Made by a program: the position numbers and the translations under genes | Assembly (NCBI RefSeq): GCF_005405405.1 | Contig: NZ_BJDZ01000011.1 | Span: forward strand, 29,426-93,425 | Direction: 5' to 3' | DNA: 64,000 nt | Source: Lactiplantibacillus plajomi | GTDB taxonomy: Bacteria; Bacillota; Bacilli; Lactobacillales; Lactobacillaceae | Shown: one piece after another, positions 1 to 8,411 of the stretch | Numbering within the stretch: the stretch's first letter is position 1 | How the letters are laid out: each line of letters opens with the position of its first letter | The notes under the pieces: generated by a model | Database searches by the model: none | Told to the model about the DNA's origin: nothing | What the model saw: only the letters and a program-made list of their open reading frames with translations

Positions 1-370
1 CGGCTAACGTTAAGCCGAGGGTTGGACGTTGGTGACGTTGAAACCAAATAAAAAGGTAGCCGGCTCCCACCCCAATCAAAATCCGCGGCACGACCGAAAT
101 CAACGGGTTGGTAAATACTAACGGGGCTAACGGACTAGTCGGTGCAATAAACGCGCGAATCCAGGTAATCAATCCCCAAATTCCACCAACTAACGCCCCG
201 TCTTTGGGTCCCAGCACGACGGCCGCAATAATGACCGTAATGTGAATCGTGGTAATGCTGAGTCCCGGTAACGGAATGTAGCCGAAAAATGGCACCACGT
301 TTTGAATAATAATAATCGCTATCAACACCGCTAAGATACTGATGTGATAAGCATTTGACCGTCGCTGCAT
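1..370 (-). CDS. ECF transporter S component, partial (3' end outside window)
   Basis: Reading leftward from the ATG at 370 there is one open frame of about 123 residues that runs off the window edge without a stop. It is a very hydrophobic membrane protein with a short basic N-terminus, a segment IPLPGLSITTIH, then VLGPKDGALVGGIWGL and TNPLISVVPRILIG. That layout is typical of substrate-binding S components of energy-coupling factor vitamin transporters, which share the EcfA1-EcfA2-EcfT module encoded later in this window. The substrate (for example pantothenate or another vitamin) cannot be decided from this fragment. A purine-rich GGGGTGA lies ahead of the start. Confidence 0.7.
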   Translation of the reverse strand, partial: MQRRSNAYHISILAVLIAIIIIQNVVPFFGYIPLPGLSITTIHITVIIAAVVLGPKDGALVGGIWGLITWIRAFIAPTSPLAPLVFTNPLISVVPRILIGVGAGYLFIWFQRHQRPTLGLTLA

Positions 371-410
371 GATTAATGTCACCCCAAGTTTCGTTGTTTT
401 CACAAGCTTA

Positions 411-439
411 ATTATACCATTGCATTTTTTGCGTAACTA
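411..439 (-). promoter_or_regulatory. Putative promoter of the ECF S-component gene
   Basis: On the minus strand a perfect -10 TATAAT (411-416) lies 17 bases from a weak -35 TAGTTA (434-439). Transcription would start about 35 bases before the ATG at 370. Confidence 0.45.
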
Positions 440-442
440 GCC

Positions 443-476
443 AAAAAAACGCGGCCCTGCTAAAACAGTGCCGCGT
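443..476 (-). terminator. Rho-independent terminator of the APC permease gene
   Basis: A GC-rich stem (GCGGC..CTG with CAG.GCCGC and a short TTTTAG loop) is followed on the minus strand by seven T, just downstream of the permease stop codon. Confidence 0.75.
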
Positions 477-486
477 CGCATTTTAT

Positions 487-1908
487 CTATTTTTCTTGCT
501 GCCGTAAATTTTCACGAATCCGGGAATGGTGATACCCGTACAACGCGTAGATCACAACGCCAATCACTAGCCAGATGGCAAACATGTGCCACGTGAAAGC
601 TTGTAAATTGATCATTAAGTACAAGCAGGCTAGGAATGAAACAATTGGTAGCACCGGATAGAACGGCACCTTAAACGAACTGTTGATTTGCTGTAACGTT
701 TCGTGCTTACGCAGAAAGACCACGCCAATTGAAACCATCGCAAAAGCGAACAGTGTCCCGATATTAACCAATTCCGCGATTTTGTCCAACGGAATTACCG
801 CGGCAAAGATGCTGGCAATAATCCCAAAAATCCAAGTACTTTGAACTGGCACCTTGGTATGGGGGCTCAGCGTCCGGAACGTCTTTGGTAACAAGCCGTC
901 ACGACTAATCGCAAACAACAATCGGGTTCCCCCGTACAGCATGACGATCAGCACGGTCGTCATCCCGACAACCGCCCCGAGCGACACGATGCCGGCCGCC
1001 CAGTTCTGGTTTATTACGGCCAACGCGTAGGCCACCGGGTCACCAACGTTTAACTTCGTGTAATGCACAACGCCGACCAGAACCGCCGCCATTGCAACGT
1101 AGAGGACCGAAGCCACGATTAACGAGCCGATAATTCCGATTGGCATATCGCGTTTCGGATTCTTAACTTCTTCCGAAGCGGTCGAAACCGCATCAAAGCC
1201 GATGTAGGCGTAGAAAGCTAACGAGGCCCCCTTAACCAGCCCGTGAACCCCTTTAGGCATGAACGGGTGGAAATTAGCCGGTTTGACGAAGAAAATCGCT
1301 ACGGCGATGAATAGCACAATCACAGCGATTTTGACAATCACCATAATCGAGTTAACCCTAGTCGACTCCTGCACCCCGCCGACTAACAGTAACGAAATCG
1401 CCAACACAACGACGAACGCAATGATGTTAAACCCGGCGTGGGGCGCACCGGCCGTCCCAGCGGCTGCAGACCAAAATTCCGGTATTTTAATGCCAAAACC
1501 ACTGATCAGATTTTGAAAATAAGATGACCAACTGACAGCCACCGACGAAACGGCAAACAGATATTCAGATATTAAGGACCAGCCCAAAACCCAAGCGAGG
1601 AACTCGCCAAACACGGTGTAAACGTAAGTGTAGGCACTCCCCGCTAGCGGGATGGTCGACGCAAACTCGGCGTAACAAAGTGCAGCTAACGAACAAACTG
1701 CGGCCGCAATCACGAAGGATAACATGGCGGCGGGCCCAGCATACTTAGCGGCAATGATGCCGGGGGTGATAAAGATCCCGGAGCCAACGATCGCCCCGAC
1801 CCCCATCATCGTTAAACTGAACGCATCTAACGTTTTTGCAAGGCCGCTTTTATTAAAATTGGCTGGGTTAACTGGTTTTTTGACCAATAACCGCCGTGAT
1901 TCTCTCAT
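487..1908 (-). CDS. APC-family amino acid permease (cationic amino acid transporter-like)
   Basis: This 473-residue polytopic protein should import an amino acid across the cytoplasmic membrane by proton symport or exchange. The first helix carries the APC signature GAIVGSGIFITPG (about residues 38-50), and around twelve hydrophobic segments follow, as usual for this family. EEVKNPKRDMPIGI, between two helices in the middle, is the conserved intracellular loop seen in CAT/YfnA-type permeases. The start at 1908 is supported by GGAGG twelve bases upstream. It is monocistronic with its own terminator. The exact substrate (arginine, lysine, serine or other) is not readable from the sequence. Confidence 0.85.
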   Translation of the reverse strand: MRESRRLLVKKPVNPANFNKSGLAKTLDAFSLTMMGVGAIVGSGIFITPGIIAAKYAGPAAMLSFVIAAAVCSLAALCYAEFASTIPLAGSAYTYVYTVFGEFLAWVLGWSLISEYLFAVSSVAVSWSSYFQNLISGFGIKIPEFWSAAAGTAGAPHAGFNIIAFVVVLAISLLLVGGVQESTRVNSIMVIVKIAVIVLFIAVAIFFVKPANFHPFMPKGVHGLVKGASLAFYAYIGFDAVSTASEEVKNPKRDMPIGIIGSLIVASVLYVAMAAVLVGVVHYTKLNVGDPVAYALAVINQNWAAGIVSLGAVVGMTTVLIVMLYGGTRLLFAISRDGLLPKTFRTLSPHTKVPVQSTWIFGIIASIFAAVIPLDKIAELVNIGTLFAFAMVSIGVVFLRKHETLQQINSSFKVPFYPVLPIVSFLACLYLMINLQAFTWHMFAIWLVIGVVIYALYGYHHSRIRENLRQQEK

Positions 1909-2061
1909 ATTCAGTGGTTCCTCCTAATCAAATTCTTATTAATGCAACGCTACTAATTTTATTGATTTTAGGAGGAGGTGTCAAGGAAAAGAATAATTTT
2001 CTGTCATTTAATTGTGCCGTAAATGATCTAATTAATTTTCACAAACTGAAAATGAGTAGAA

Positions 2062-2093
2062 TTAAAGAACCACCCCGTTACGGGATGGTTCCT
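2062..2093 (-). terminator. Terminator after the zinc-ribbon gene cluster
   Basis: GAACCATCCC and GGGGTGGTTC form a stem with a GTAA loop followed by TTTAATT on the minus strand, right after the last gene of the five-gene cluster. Confidence 0.7.
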
Positions 2094-2109
2094 CATTTAA
2101 TCTAAAGAA

Positions 2110-2541
2110 TTACATAGCACGCAACCCATCCGCGTAACCGAACAGCTCGACCCGGTTGCCGTTAACCGTCGGTGCGATGGTTAAATTGGCGATGCCGGCG
2201 TAGTCTTCCGCCAGGCAGAGGCGCCAGAAGTTGATGATCAGGTCTTCCCAAGCACGCTTATAGCCGCCGGTACCCTGATTACTACCGGTTGCAAAGACCG
2301 CGCCGACCCGCTGGTAACCGTTCGGTACCGTCGCGGTCGTTATCAGCAACTTATCGATTGCGGACTGTTCCGCGGCCGTTAGTTCTAAATCCGGTCGGTT
2401 GAGCTTTAAGCTGCCCGCGTGCGGCAGCCGTACCCGTTCATCGGCAGCTGATAGTTGGTTGCCACAGTTCAAGCAGAAATTGGCATCCACCCCGTTTTCG
2501 TGCTGGCAATTGGCGCAAAGCCGGTAACGTTCATTTAGCAT
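2110..2541 (-). CDS. Small zinc-ribbon protein
   Basis: The 143-residue product begins with a zinc ribbon (Cys9-X2-Cys12 and Cys23-X2-Cys26) followed by about 110 residues without a membrane segment or a recognisable catalytic motif, so it is probably cytoplasmic. It is the last gene of a minus-strand run in which all five products begin with the same Cys4 ribbon. The upstream gene ends 14 bases before its start. The C-terminal part contains a Gly-rich stretch (GSNQGTGGYKRAWEDL). Function is unknown; the shared ribbon suggests it works with the membrane proteins encoded upstream. Confidence 0.75.
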   Translation of the reverse strand: MLNERYRLCANCQHENGVDANFCLNCGNQLSAADERVRLPHAGSLKLNRPDLELTAAEQSAIDKLLITTATVPNGYQRVGAVFATGSNQGTGGYKRAWEDLIINFWRLCLAEDYAGIANLTIAPTVNGNRVELFGYADGLRAM

Positions 2542-2555
2542 AGTCGTGGTCCTCT

Positions 2556-4079
2556 CTAATCATCTTCGTGGGTATCTTTGATCTTATCACCACCGGTAAC
2601 CTTGATGATCTTATAGTCATCGCTACCAGTCTTTTCCATATGCGCATCGTAACTAAATTCTTGGATGTGTTCAGAATCCTCCAAGCTAAAGTCATAGGTC
2701 AGGTAATAGGTCACGGTAAACTTATTCTTGCCGGTTGGAACGACCGAGCGGACTTCACAGTCATAGTCGACGCTGTAAATGTCGTCGTCGTTATAATAGC
2801 CAGTCGCCATCCGGATCATTTCCTTATACTGGGCGTTGGCGCTCCCATCCGTGTAGTAGTCGCTCAAATCCTGACCGTCATAGCCGGAAGCGTCACTTTC
2901 ATCACCAGTCGACGTGACGTTGCTAACGGCGTTCCACAGGTTATCCATATAGCTGCTGGCATCGTCTAAGCTCATCACCCCGGCAAATTCCAACGGTACG
3001 CTTTCGCCGTCTTCGGTCACCTTGTACGATTTCGACGTTACCGTTGACTTACCACTAGTATATTTCCCGGTGACTTCCAAGTTACCGGACCACGGGAAGT
3101 CGGTGACGTCCAGCTGACCGGCGTCATCCGCGGTGCCAACCTTCTTATCATTAACGTAAACCACGGTCTTAGGCGCCGTTTGAACACTAAAGGAAACCGT
3201 CCGTAGCGCTAAATCGACATTTTTACCCGCTTCGTTTATATAGTAAGTCCCGCTGTTAGTCATTTTCTGACCACTGACCGTCCCGGTTGCGGCAATCTTA
3301 TAGTTGCCGGGAACTAACGGACCGATTTGCTTCGAATAGCTGGTACTCGTTGACTTGGCAACCTGCTTACCATCAACGGTAATTTTAGCCCCGTCCCGGT
3401 TAGTCGTAACCGTTGGGTACACCGGCTTAACGTGAATCGTGTACTTATCGAAGAACAACCAGTGCTTGCCACTCAGTTGGAACGTAAAGCGGCCGTCGTT
3501 TGTCTGGCCGTTGTTCAATTGGCGTTTAAAGGTGGCCAGAGCCCCTGGTTTGGCCTTGAAACGCTTGCTCAACGGCTTTAGCTTGCTATCACTGAGTTTT
3601 AAATTCGGATCACTACTACTAAAGTACTTAGCGACGCCCTTGTTATCATCCTTAATGGCGGTCACGGCGCGGTCAAGTTGGGCCGTCCGTGAATAGTAAT
3701 TTTTACCGAATAGGTAACCCCCAGCCAAGATAACGATTACCACCACCGCGGTAATCCAAACCCACTTGGGCGTTGGGTGACCATTATTGGCTTGCCGCCG
3801 AACCGGTTCGGTTCCCAGTGGTTGCACCGGTGTTTCGTTGGCGGCCGCACTATCATCCGTGTTAGCCGAATTCGTAGGCGTTACCGTCTGCGAAGTTGGT
3901 GCTTGACTGTCCGACGCATTCGTCCCCGTATTCTGGTCATGAAAGGCCTTCAGGTTAAAACCACAGTTACCACAAAACGCAGCGTCGGCCTTAACTGGCT
4001 GGCCACAGTTCGGACAAAATTGGCTGGTGGCCCCCCCGCGGTCATCGGCACTACGATACCGCTGTTGTCTATACTTCAT
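2556..4079 (-). CDS. TcaA-like zinc-ribbon membrane protein (paralogue 1)
   Basis: This 507-residue protein has an N-terminal zinc ribbon (Cys22, Cys25, Cys36, Cys39), a Thr/Ser/Pro-rich cytoplasmic linker, a single transmembrane helix at about residues 106-124 and a large outside domain of about 380 residues. The arrangement matches the TcaA/YvbJ group of envelope proteins, which in staphylococci influence glycopeptide sensitivity. The outside part starts with a helical segment containing KGVAKYFSSSDPNLKL, continues with beta-rich repeats and ends in an NTF2-like region. The gene 5664-7142 is a clear paralogue. The role here is not established; an envelope-stress or cell-wall role is an inference from the family. 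Confidence 0.75.
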   Translation of the reverse strand: MKYRQQRYRSADDRGGATSQFCPNCGQPVKADAAFCGNCGFNLKAFHDQNTGTNASDSQAPTSQTVTPTNSANTDDSAAANETPVQPLGTEPVRRQANNGHPTPKWVWITAVVVIVILAGGYLFGKNYYSRTAQLDRAVTAIKDDNKGVAKYFSSSDPNLKLSDSKLKPLSKRFKAKPGALATFKRQLNNGQTNDGRFTFQLSGKHWLFFDKYTIHVKPVYPTVTTNRDGAKITVDGKQVAKSTSTSYSKQIGPLVPGNYKIAATGTVSGQKMTNSGTYYINEAGKNVDLALRTVSFSVQTAPKTVVYVNDKKVGTADDAGQLDVTDFPWSGNLEVTGKYTSGKSTVTSKSYKVTEDGESVPLEFAGVMSLDDASSYMDNLWNAVSNVTSTGDESDASGYDGQDLSDYYTDGSANAQYKEMIRMATGYYNDDDIYSVDYDCEVRSVVPTGKNKFTVTYYLTYDFSLEDSEHIQEFSYDAHMEKTGSDDYKIIKVTGGDKIKDTHEDD

Positions 4080-4103
4080 TCTTAATTTCCTCGATTCTTA
4101 ATC

Positions 4104-4742
4104 CTACTGGTGCAGTAGATACATGTTTTGACTCACCGTTGATTTATTCGCCGTCATATCGACTTGCACAAAGTAACCCTTGTACTGCTGACCACCAATG
4201 GTCTCCTTAGTTTTATTCATTTTCGTAAAGGTATACTGATAGCGATTACCGTCCTGATTAATATTCAGCGTTAGCTTCTTATGATCACCAGTCCAGCTGC
4301 CACTATCCGCCACGGTGTCCGCTAACGATTCCTTAAAATTAGTAACTTCGGAATCGCCACTCGTCATTAATAAACGGCCACTTTTTTCAAACTGGATTTT
4401 TACCCCGGAGCCGTCGTTCTTTAGCCCATTCTTAGTTGTCAGCACCCACGGGCTTTGCTTGGTCGCCTGGACCTTCATACTCTGGGAGCGGTAACCCAGC
4501 CCGCCGATGGCTACAACGATCACAACGGCCAGTACCCAAACCAGCCACGGACGTTGCAATCCCCGGTACCAGTTCTTCGCGCTAGTCACCCAGTTTGACC
4601 GCTTTTGAAGCGGCGTACTCGTTGGGGTCACTGCCTGAGCCGGCTGGGGCGCAGTCCCCGCCGTTGATTGTAGCGCGGCACCACAGTACGGGCAGAACTT
4701 CGTATTTTCCGGTACCTGTTTACCACAATTAGGACAAAACAT
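4104..4742 (-). CDS. Zinc-ribbon protein with one membrane helix
   Basis: The 212-residue product starts with a zinc ribbon (Cys3, Cys6, Cys17, Cys20) and a Pro/Thr-rich linker. One transmembrane helix (about residues 66-83) and an outside domain of about 125 residues follow; the domain looks beta-rich, with repeated Trp/Tyr/Thr positions such as DSGSWTGDHKKLTLNI. It resembles small lipocalin-like extracytoplasmic domains, but I do not recognise a named family. It lies between the two TcaA-like genes with short spacers of 12 and 24 bases, so co-transcription is likely. Confidence 0.7.
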   Translation of the reverse strand: MFCPNCGKQVPENTKFCPYCGAALQSTAGTAPQPAQAVTPTSTPLQKRSNWVTSAKNWYRGLQRPWLVWVLAVVIVVAIGGLGYRSQSMKVQATKQSPWVLTTKNGLKNDGSGVKIQFEKSGRLLMTSGDSEVTNFKESLADTVADSGSWTGDHKKLTLNINQDGNRYQYTFTKMNKTKETIGGQQYKGYFVQVDMTANKSTVSQNMYLLHQ

Positions 4743-4754
4743 TTAATTCGCCCC

Positions 4755-5642
4755 CTAGTAATTGTTAAACATGTTGGTGAATTCTGACGTAAAGTCTAAG
4801 ACCAGGTTCTCGCCCTCAATTCGGAAGAAGACGTAGAACGCCAAGGATAAGACCAACATTGCCAGTAAAACAACGTAGAATTTGTTGAAACGTTCCGTAT
4901 GAATCGTGTTATTTACGGAAAGAATCAGGCCAACTTGCCAAATCAATTGCAGAATGACCGCTACGACGACCGCAAAACCGAGTCGCTTAATAAAGTTCAG
5001 CGGGTTATCCGTATCAAAGGTAATCGTGTAAACGGCAAAAATTAAAATGACGTTTAAAATCAAGCCAACGTTGGTCAAGTGGGCAAAACGGTTGACGTAG
5101 TCGAGGAAGTTAATCCGACCATCTCGTTCGCCGAGGGCACTGGCCCCGAATCCAATCAAAACGAAAAATAGGATCCCGACCACGACTAAGACGAATAGCT
5201 TAAAGTCGAGACCAAAGGAAAGCGTTTTTACATTCAAAACACTACTTGTGGCAGCCGCCGCTTGCTTGATAAAGCGGTTGATGGCCGCAACGATAGCGAC
5301 CGTTAATAACAGGGCGCTCAGTAGTAATGAAACTAAGCCGAAGTACTTATGGGCCACGACTTCCTCACTCGGCCGCTTCAACGATTCCACAAACCATTGG
5401 AAATAGTTCTTAGATAAAACTTGGAACTGGCCGACCCGGTCCGATTTTGGTTGAACCGGACCGTTAGCGTTGGTTCCCGGTTGGGTCGGCTGGGTCGGTT
5501 GGGTGTCGGCTGCTGCGTTACTCGTTGCGGTCGGAGCGGTTGACGCCGCTGATTCAGTTGCTTGTTGTAAATCATAACCACAGTGGGTACAGAAGCGGGT
5601 GTCGTCATCGACTTGCTCGCCACAGTTTGGACAAAATTTCAT
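4755..5642 (-). CDS. Zinc-ribbon polytopic membrane protein
   Basis: The 295-residue protein carries an N-terminal zinc ribbon (Cys4, Cys7, Cys18, Cys21), then a Thr/Gln/Pro-rich low-complexity linker and about five transmembrane helices filling residues 110-285. It resembles the zinc-ribbon plus YIP1-like or DUF6574-like membrane proteins common in lactobacilli, whose function is not known. It lies between the two TcaA-like paralogues' genes and is probably part of the same transcript. A good ribosome-binding site (TAGGAGGAGTAACTAATT) precedes the ATG. Confidence 0.75.
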   Translation of the reverse strand: MKFCPNCGEQVDDDTRFCTHCGYDLQQATESAASTAPTATSNAAADTQPTQPTQPGTNANGPVQPKSDRVGQFQVLSKNYFQWFVESLKRPSEEVVAHKYFGLVSLLLSALLLTVAIVAAINRFIKQAAAATSSVLNVKTLSFGLDFKLFVLVVVGILFFVLIGFGASALGERDGRINFLDYVNRFAHLTNVGLILNVILIFAVYTITFDTDNPLNFIKRLGFAVVVAVILQLIWQVGLILSVNNTIHTERFNKFYVVLLAMLVLSLAFYVFFRIEGENLVLDFTSEFTNMFNNY

Positions 5643-5663
5643 AATTAGTTACTCCTCCTAAAA

Positions 5664-7142
5664 TTAGTCATCTTCATCGTCGGTTTCAGTCGTTGCACTG
5701 ATTTTTTCAGCCGGACTGATCGACACAATCTGATAATCGTCGCCACTCTTCTTGACGGTCGCGGTGTAACGGAAAATCTGGGTGCGTTCGTCTTCGGAGT
5801 TAACAAATTCATACTTGACGTCATACGTCAGCTCACACTGATTGTCTTCCCCCGGTGCAATCGACACGACGCTCGGGGTATACATGACGTTCAACACGTC
5901 TTCGTTCTTGTAATAGCCCTTCGCCATCGTAATAAATTCTTGATAATCCTTATTAGCAGTTCCGTTAGCAAAATACTCGTCTAAGTCCTTGCCATCGGAA
6001 TCGGTCGCATCCGCGATTTCCCCACTGGACGTGTAATCACTAATGGCGGAGAACATATCATCGAGGTAGGTCCCCGCGTCGTCTTCACTCATCACCCCGT
6101 CAAACGTCAGGTTAACGTCGGTATCGGCGTCATCTTCCGTAATTTTGACCGGCTGCGACTTAACCATCGTTTTCTTGACCGGGTACTTACCGACAAGTTC
6201 CAAGTCACTGGACCAGGCCGCGTCTTCAATGGCTAAATTACCGTCGTCACCAATCGTGCCAAAGGACTTGTTATTTAAGTAAACGCTGGTTCCCGGCGTC
6301 CCGACCACGTTGAACGAAATCGTGCGTAACGATAAGTCGTAACTGGACTGCTTACCGTTCAAATAATAAGTATTAGTATTTTTCAGCTCGGTATCACTGA
6401 CCGTCCCCACGGCACTCAACTGGTAATCACCAGGAACTAACGGTCCCGCTTTATAGCTGTAGTCGTCGCTGTTCGACGTTGCGACCCGCTTGCCGTTAAT
6501 TTTCAACTGGACGTCATCGTGATTGGTCGTCAGGCTTGCATAGACCGGCTTCACTTGAATTTTATACTGATCAAATAATAGCCACTGCTTACCGGTCTTT
6601 TTAAACTCAAACAGGCCGTCGTTCGTAAACTTTTGACTTTTCAGCTGACTGCGGAACCGTGCCAACGCCTGCTTATTGTTATCAAAGTGCGTTAACAGCG
6701 GGTCAATCGTCTTACTGGTGATTTTGAGCGACGGGTCGCTACTGGTAAACTGCTTGGCGACCCCCTTTTGATGACTCTGAATCGCCGTGATGTCACGTTC
6801 CAACTGCTTGCCAGGTGCGAAATAGTTACGCCCCACCAAGTAGGCCGCCACTAATGCCACAACCAGTATCGCTAATAGTGCGCCTAACCACTTCGGCATT
6901 CGTCGCCGTTGCGGCGCTGTTTGGCGTTGACCAACGGTAGTCGTTGCCCGGGCCGTCTCCTGACTAGCTGATGATGATGAATCCGTTGCTGCGGCCGACT
7001 GTGGTTCGCTTGCCACGCCTAATTGTGCGCCACAGTGGCCACAAAAAGCCGCGCCGGGATTGACCGGCTGCCCACAGTTCGGACAAAACTGGCGCGCCTG
7101 CCGGTCGTCCGCCGCTTGGTAAAAGCGTTGATTAGGTTTCAT
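5664..7142 (-). CDS. TcaA-like zinc-ribbon membrane protein (paralogue 2)
   Basis: At 492 residues this first gene of the cluster encodes the same architecture as 2556-4079: zinc ribbon (Cys20, Cys23, Cys34, Cys37), Ser/Thr/Gln linker, one helix (about residues 84-103) and a long outside part ending in an acidic tail. The two align throughout. For example, KGVAKQFTSSDPSLKI matches KGVAKYFSSSDPNLKL, and MSEDDAGTYLDDM matches MSLDDASSYMDNL. They therefore arose by tandem duplication with two other genes now between them. The AT-rich region 7143-7310 upstream must hold the cluster promoter. TcaA-type function in the envelope is inferred only. Confidence 0.75.
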   Translation of the reverse strand: MKPNQRFYQAADDRQARQFCPNCGQPVNPGAAFCGHCGAQLGVASEPQSAAATDSSSSASQETARATTTVGQRQTAPQRRRMPKWLGALLAILVVALVAAYLVGRNYFAPGKQLERDITAIQSHQKGVAKQFTSSDPSLKITSKTIDPLLTHFDNNKQALARFRSQLKSQKFTNDGLFEFKKTGKQWLLFDQYKIQVKPVYASLTTNHDDVQLKINGKRVATSNSDDYSYKAGPLVPGDYQLSAVGTVSDTELKNTNTYYLNGKQSSYDLSLRTISFNVVGTPGTSVYLNNKSFGTIGDDGNLAIEDAAWSSDLELVGKYPVKKTMVKSQPVKITEDDADTDVNLTFDGVMSEDDAGTYLDDMFSAISDYTSSGEIADATDSDGKDLDEYFANGTANKDYQEFITMAKGYYKNEDVLNVMYTPSVVSIAPGEDNQCELTYDVKYEFVNSEDERTQIFRYTATVKKSGDDYQIVSISPAEKISATTETDDEDD

Positions 7143-7314
7143 TCCCCTTACCGACTTCCTTTCTAATCGCTTAAGTTAGTACTCACGTTAATTAATTAAC
7201 GCAATTACCTAATATTACTTTACCATAAATTTTAAATAATTTTATCTAATTCTTAATATTTATGGTTATTATTTGTATATATCAAAATGTGATGACATAT
7301 AGCTTAACCCGAAC

Positions 7315-7350
7315 AAAAAAGACGAGCCCCCGTCAGTAACGAGGCTCGTC
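7315..7350 (-). terminator. Terminator of the malate permease gene
   Basis: GACGAGCC and GGCTCGTC form a long stem followed by six T on the minus strand, 18 bases after the permease stop. Confidence 0.8.
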
Positions 7351-7367
7351 AATTTAAAATGCTTGTT

Positions 7368-8339
7368 TTAGATATATTGGATCAAGGTCATCAAGACTGG
7401 TACGACAACGATGAACAATACGGTACTGGTCGTCACAACGTTGGTTGCGTATTCGACGTCCCCGTGCGCTTCGTTGGCCAAGATTGGCAATACGGCTAAC
7501 ATTGGCGTTGCTGATTGAACAATCAAGGTTTGTGAAGCTAAGCTTGGCATGGTTGCGCCCATGTTACCGACAACCATCAAGACTAAGATCATGACGATTG
7601 GTGATAAGATGAAGCGACCAATTAAAGCGACCACCGTATCGCGGTCGAACTTGATGCTCTTCAAACCGGCGTCGGCTAACACATTCCCAATGTAGATCAG
7701 CGATAGCGGCGTTACCAAGTCACCAACGTACGATAACGTTGAGCTGATAAATGAAACCTTCATGACCGGAATGTTGAGTAACAAGAAGACCAGCGCCACG
7801 ATAAACCCAACCAGTGGCATCGGAATAACTTTCTTCCAATCGATCTTGTTATGGGTCTTTTGCTTCGGCTTAGTCGGGTCATCGTTAGAAATCAAGAATA
7901 CCCCGAACGCCCAAGTCGAAACGGTGTTGACCACGTAGTAAACCAGGAAGTAAGTCATACTTTGATCACCGAATAAAGCCATGTTCAACGGTAACCCGAT
8001 GAAGATGGTGTTGGCGTTAACCACCGCGTTAATAAAGATCCCGCGCCGACCTGGCCGGACCTTCATAATTTTAACCAGTGCGTAAGCAATCAGGTAACCG
8101 ATGATCACCGCTGCAAACGCGTAAACCAGGTAAACCGCAAACGACGCTAGCTTACCCCGTGTCAGGCGTCCCAGCACGGATACGAAGATTGATGCCGGCA
8201 GGGCAATGTTCTTAATAAATTTCGAGATGGTTCCCGCAAACTTATCGTCAAACCAACCGGTCCGCCGTAGTACGAACCCTAGGATCATGATTAATACGAC
8301 CACTAGGACACTTTGAATCGAATTCCATAATACTGCCAT
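7368..8339 (-). CDS. mleP: AEC-family malate permease
   Basis: The 323-residue protein has about ten transmembrane helices in two halves and belongs to the auxin efflux carrier (AEC) family. In lactic acid bacteria, members encoded beside malolactic enzyme import L-malate and may export lactate. The conserved mid-protein stretch NANTIFIGLPLNMALFG matches the family's substrate-binding region. The gene lies 72 bases downstream of the malolactic enzyme gene on the same strand and ends with its own terminator, so a two-gene mleS-mleP transcript is likely. The malate assignment rests on this context. Confidence 0.88.
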   Translation of the reverse strand: MAVLWNSIQSVLVVVLIMILGFVLRRTGWFDDKFAGTISKFIKNIALPASIFVSVLGRLTRGKLASFAVYLVYAFAAVIIGYLIAYALVKIMKVRPGRRGIFINAVVNANTIFIGLPLNMALFGDQSMTYFLVYYVVNTVSTWAFGVFLISNDDPTKPKQKTHNKIDWKKVIPMPLVGFIVALVFLLLNIPVMKVSFISSTLSYVGDLVTPLSLIYIGNVLADAGLKSIKFDRDTVVALIGRFILSPIVMILVLMVVGNMGATMPSLASQTLIVQSATPMLAVLPILANEAHGDVEYATNVVTTSTVLFIVVVPVLMTLIQYI

Positions 8340-8411
8340 GAGTTGTTATCCCCACTTCTTTCAATTTTTTCTCTCTTATTTAAATGCGACTAATTTAATT
8401 TGCCGACCAAC

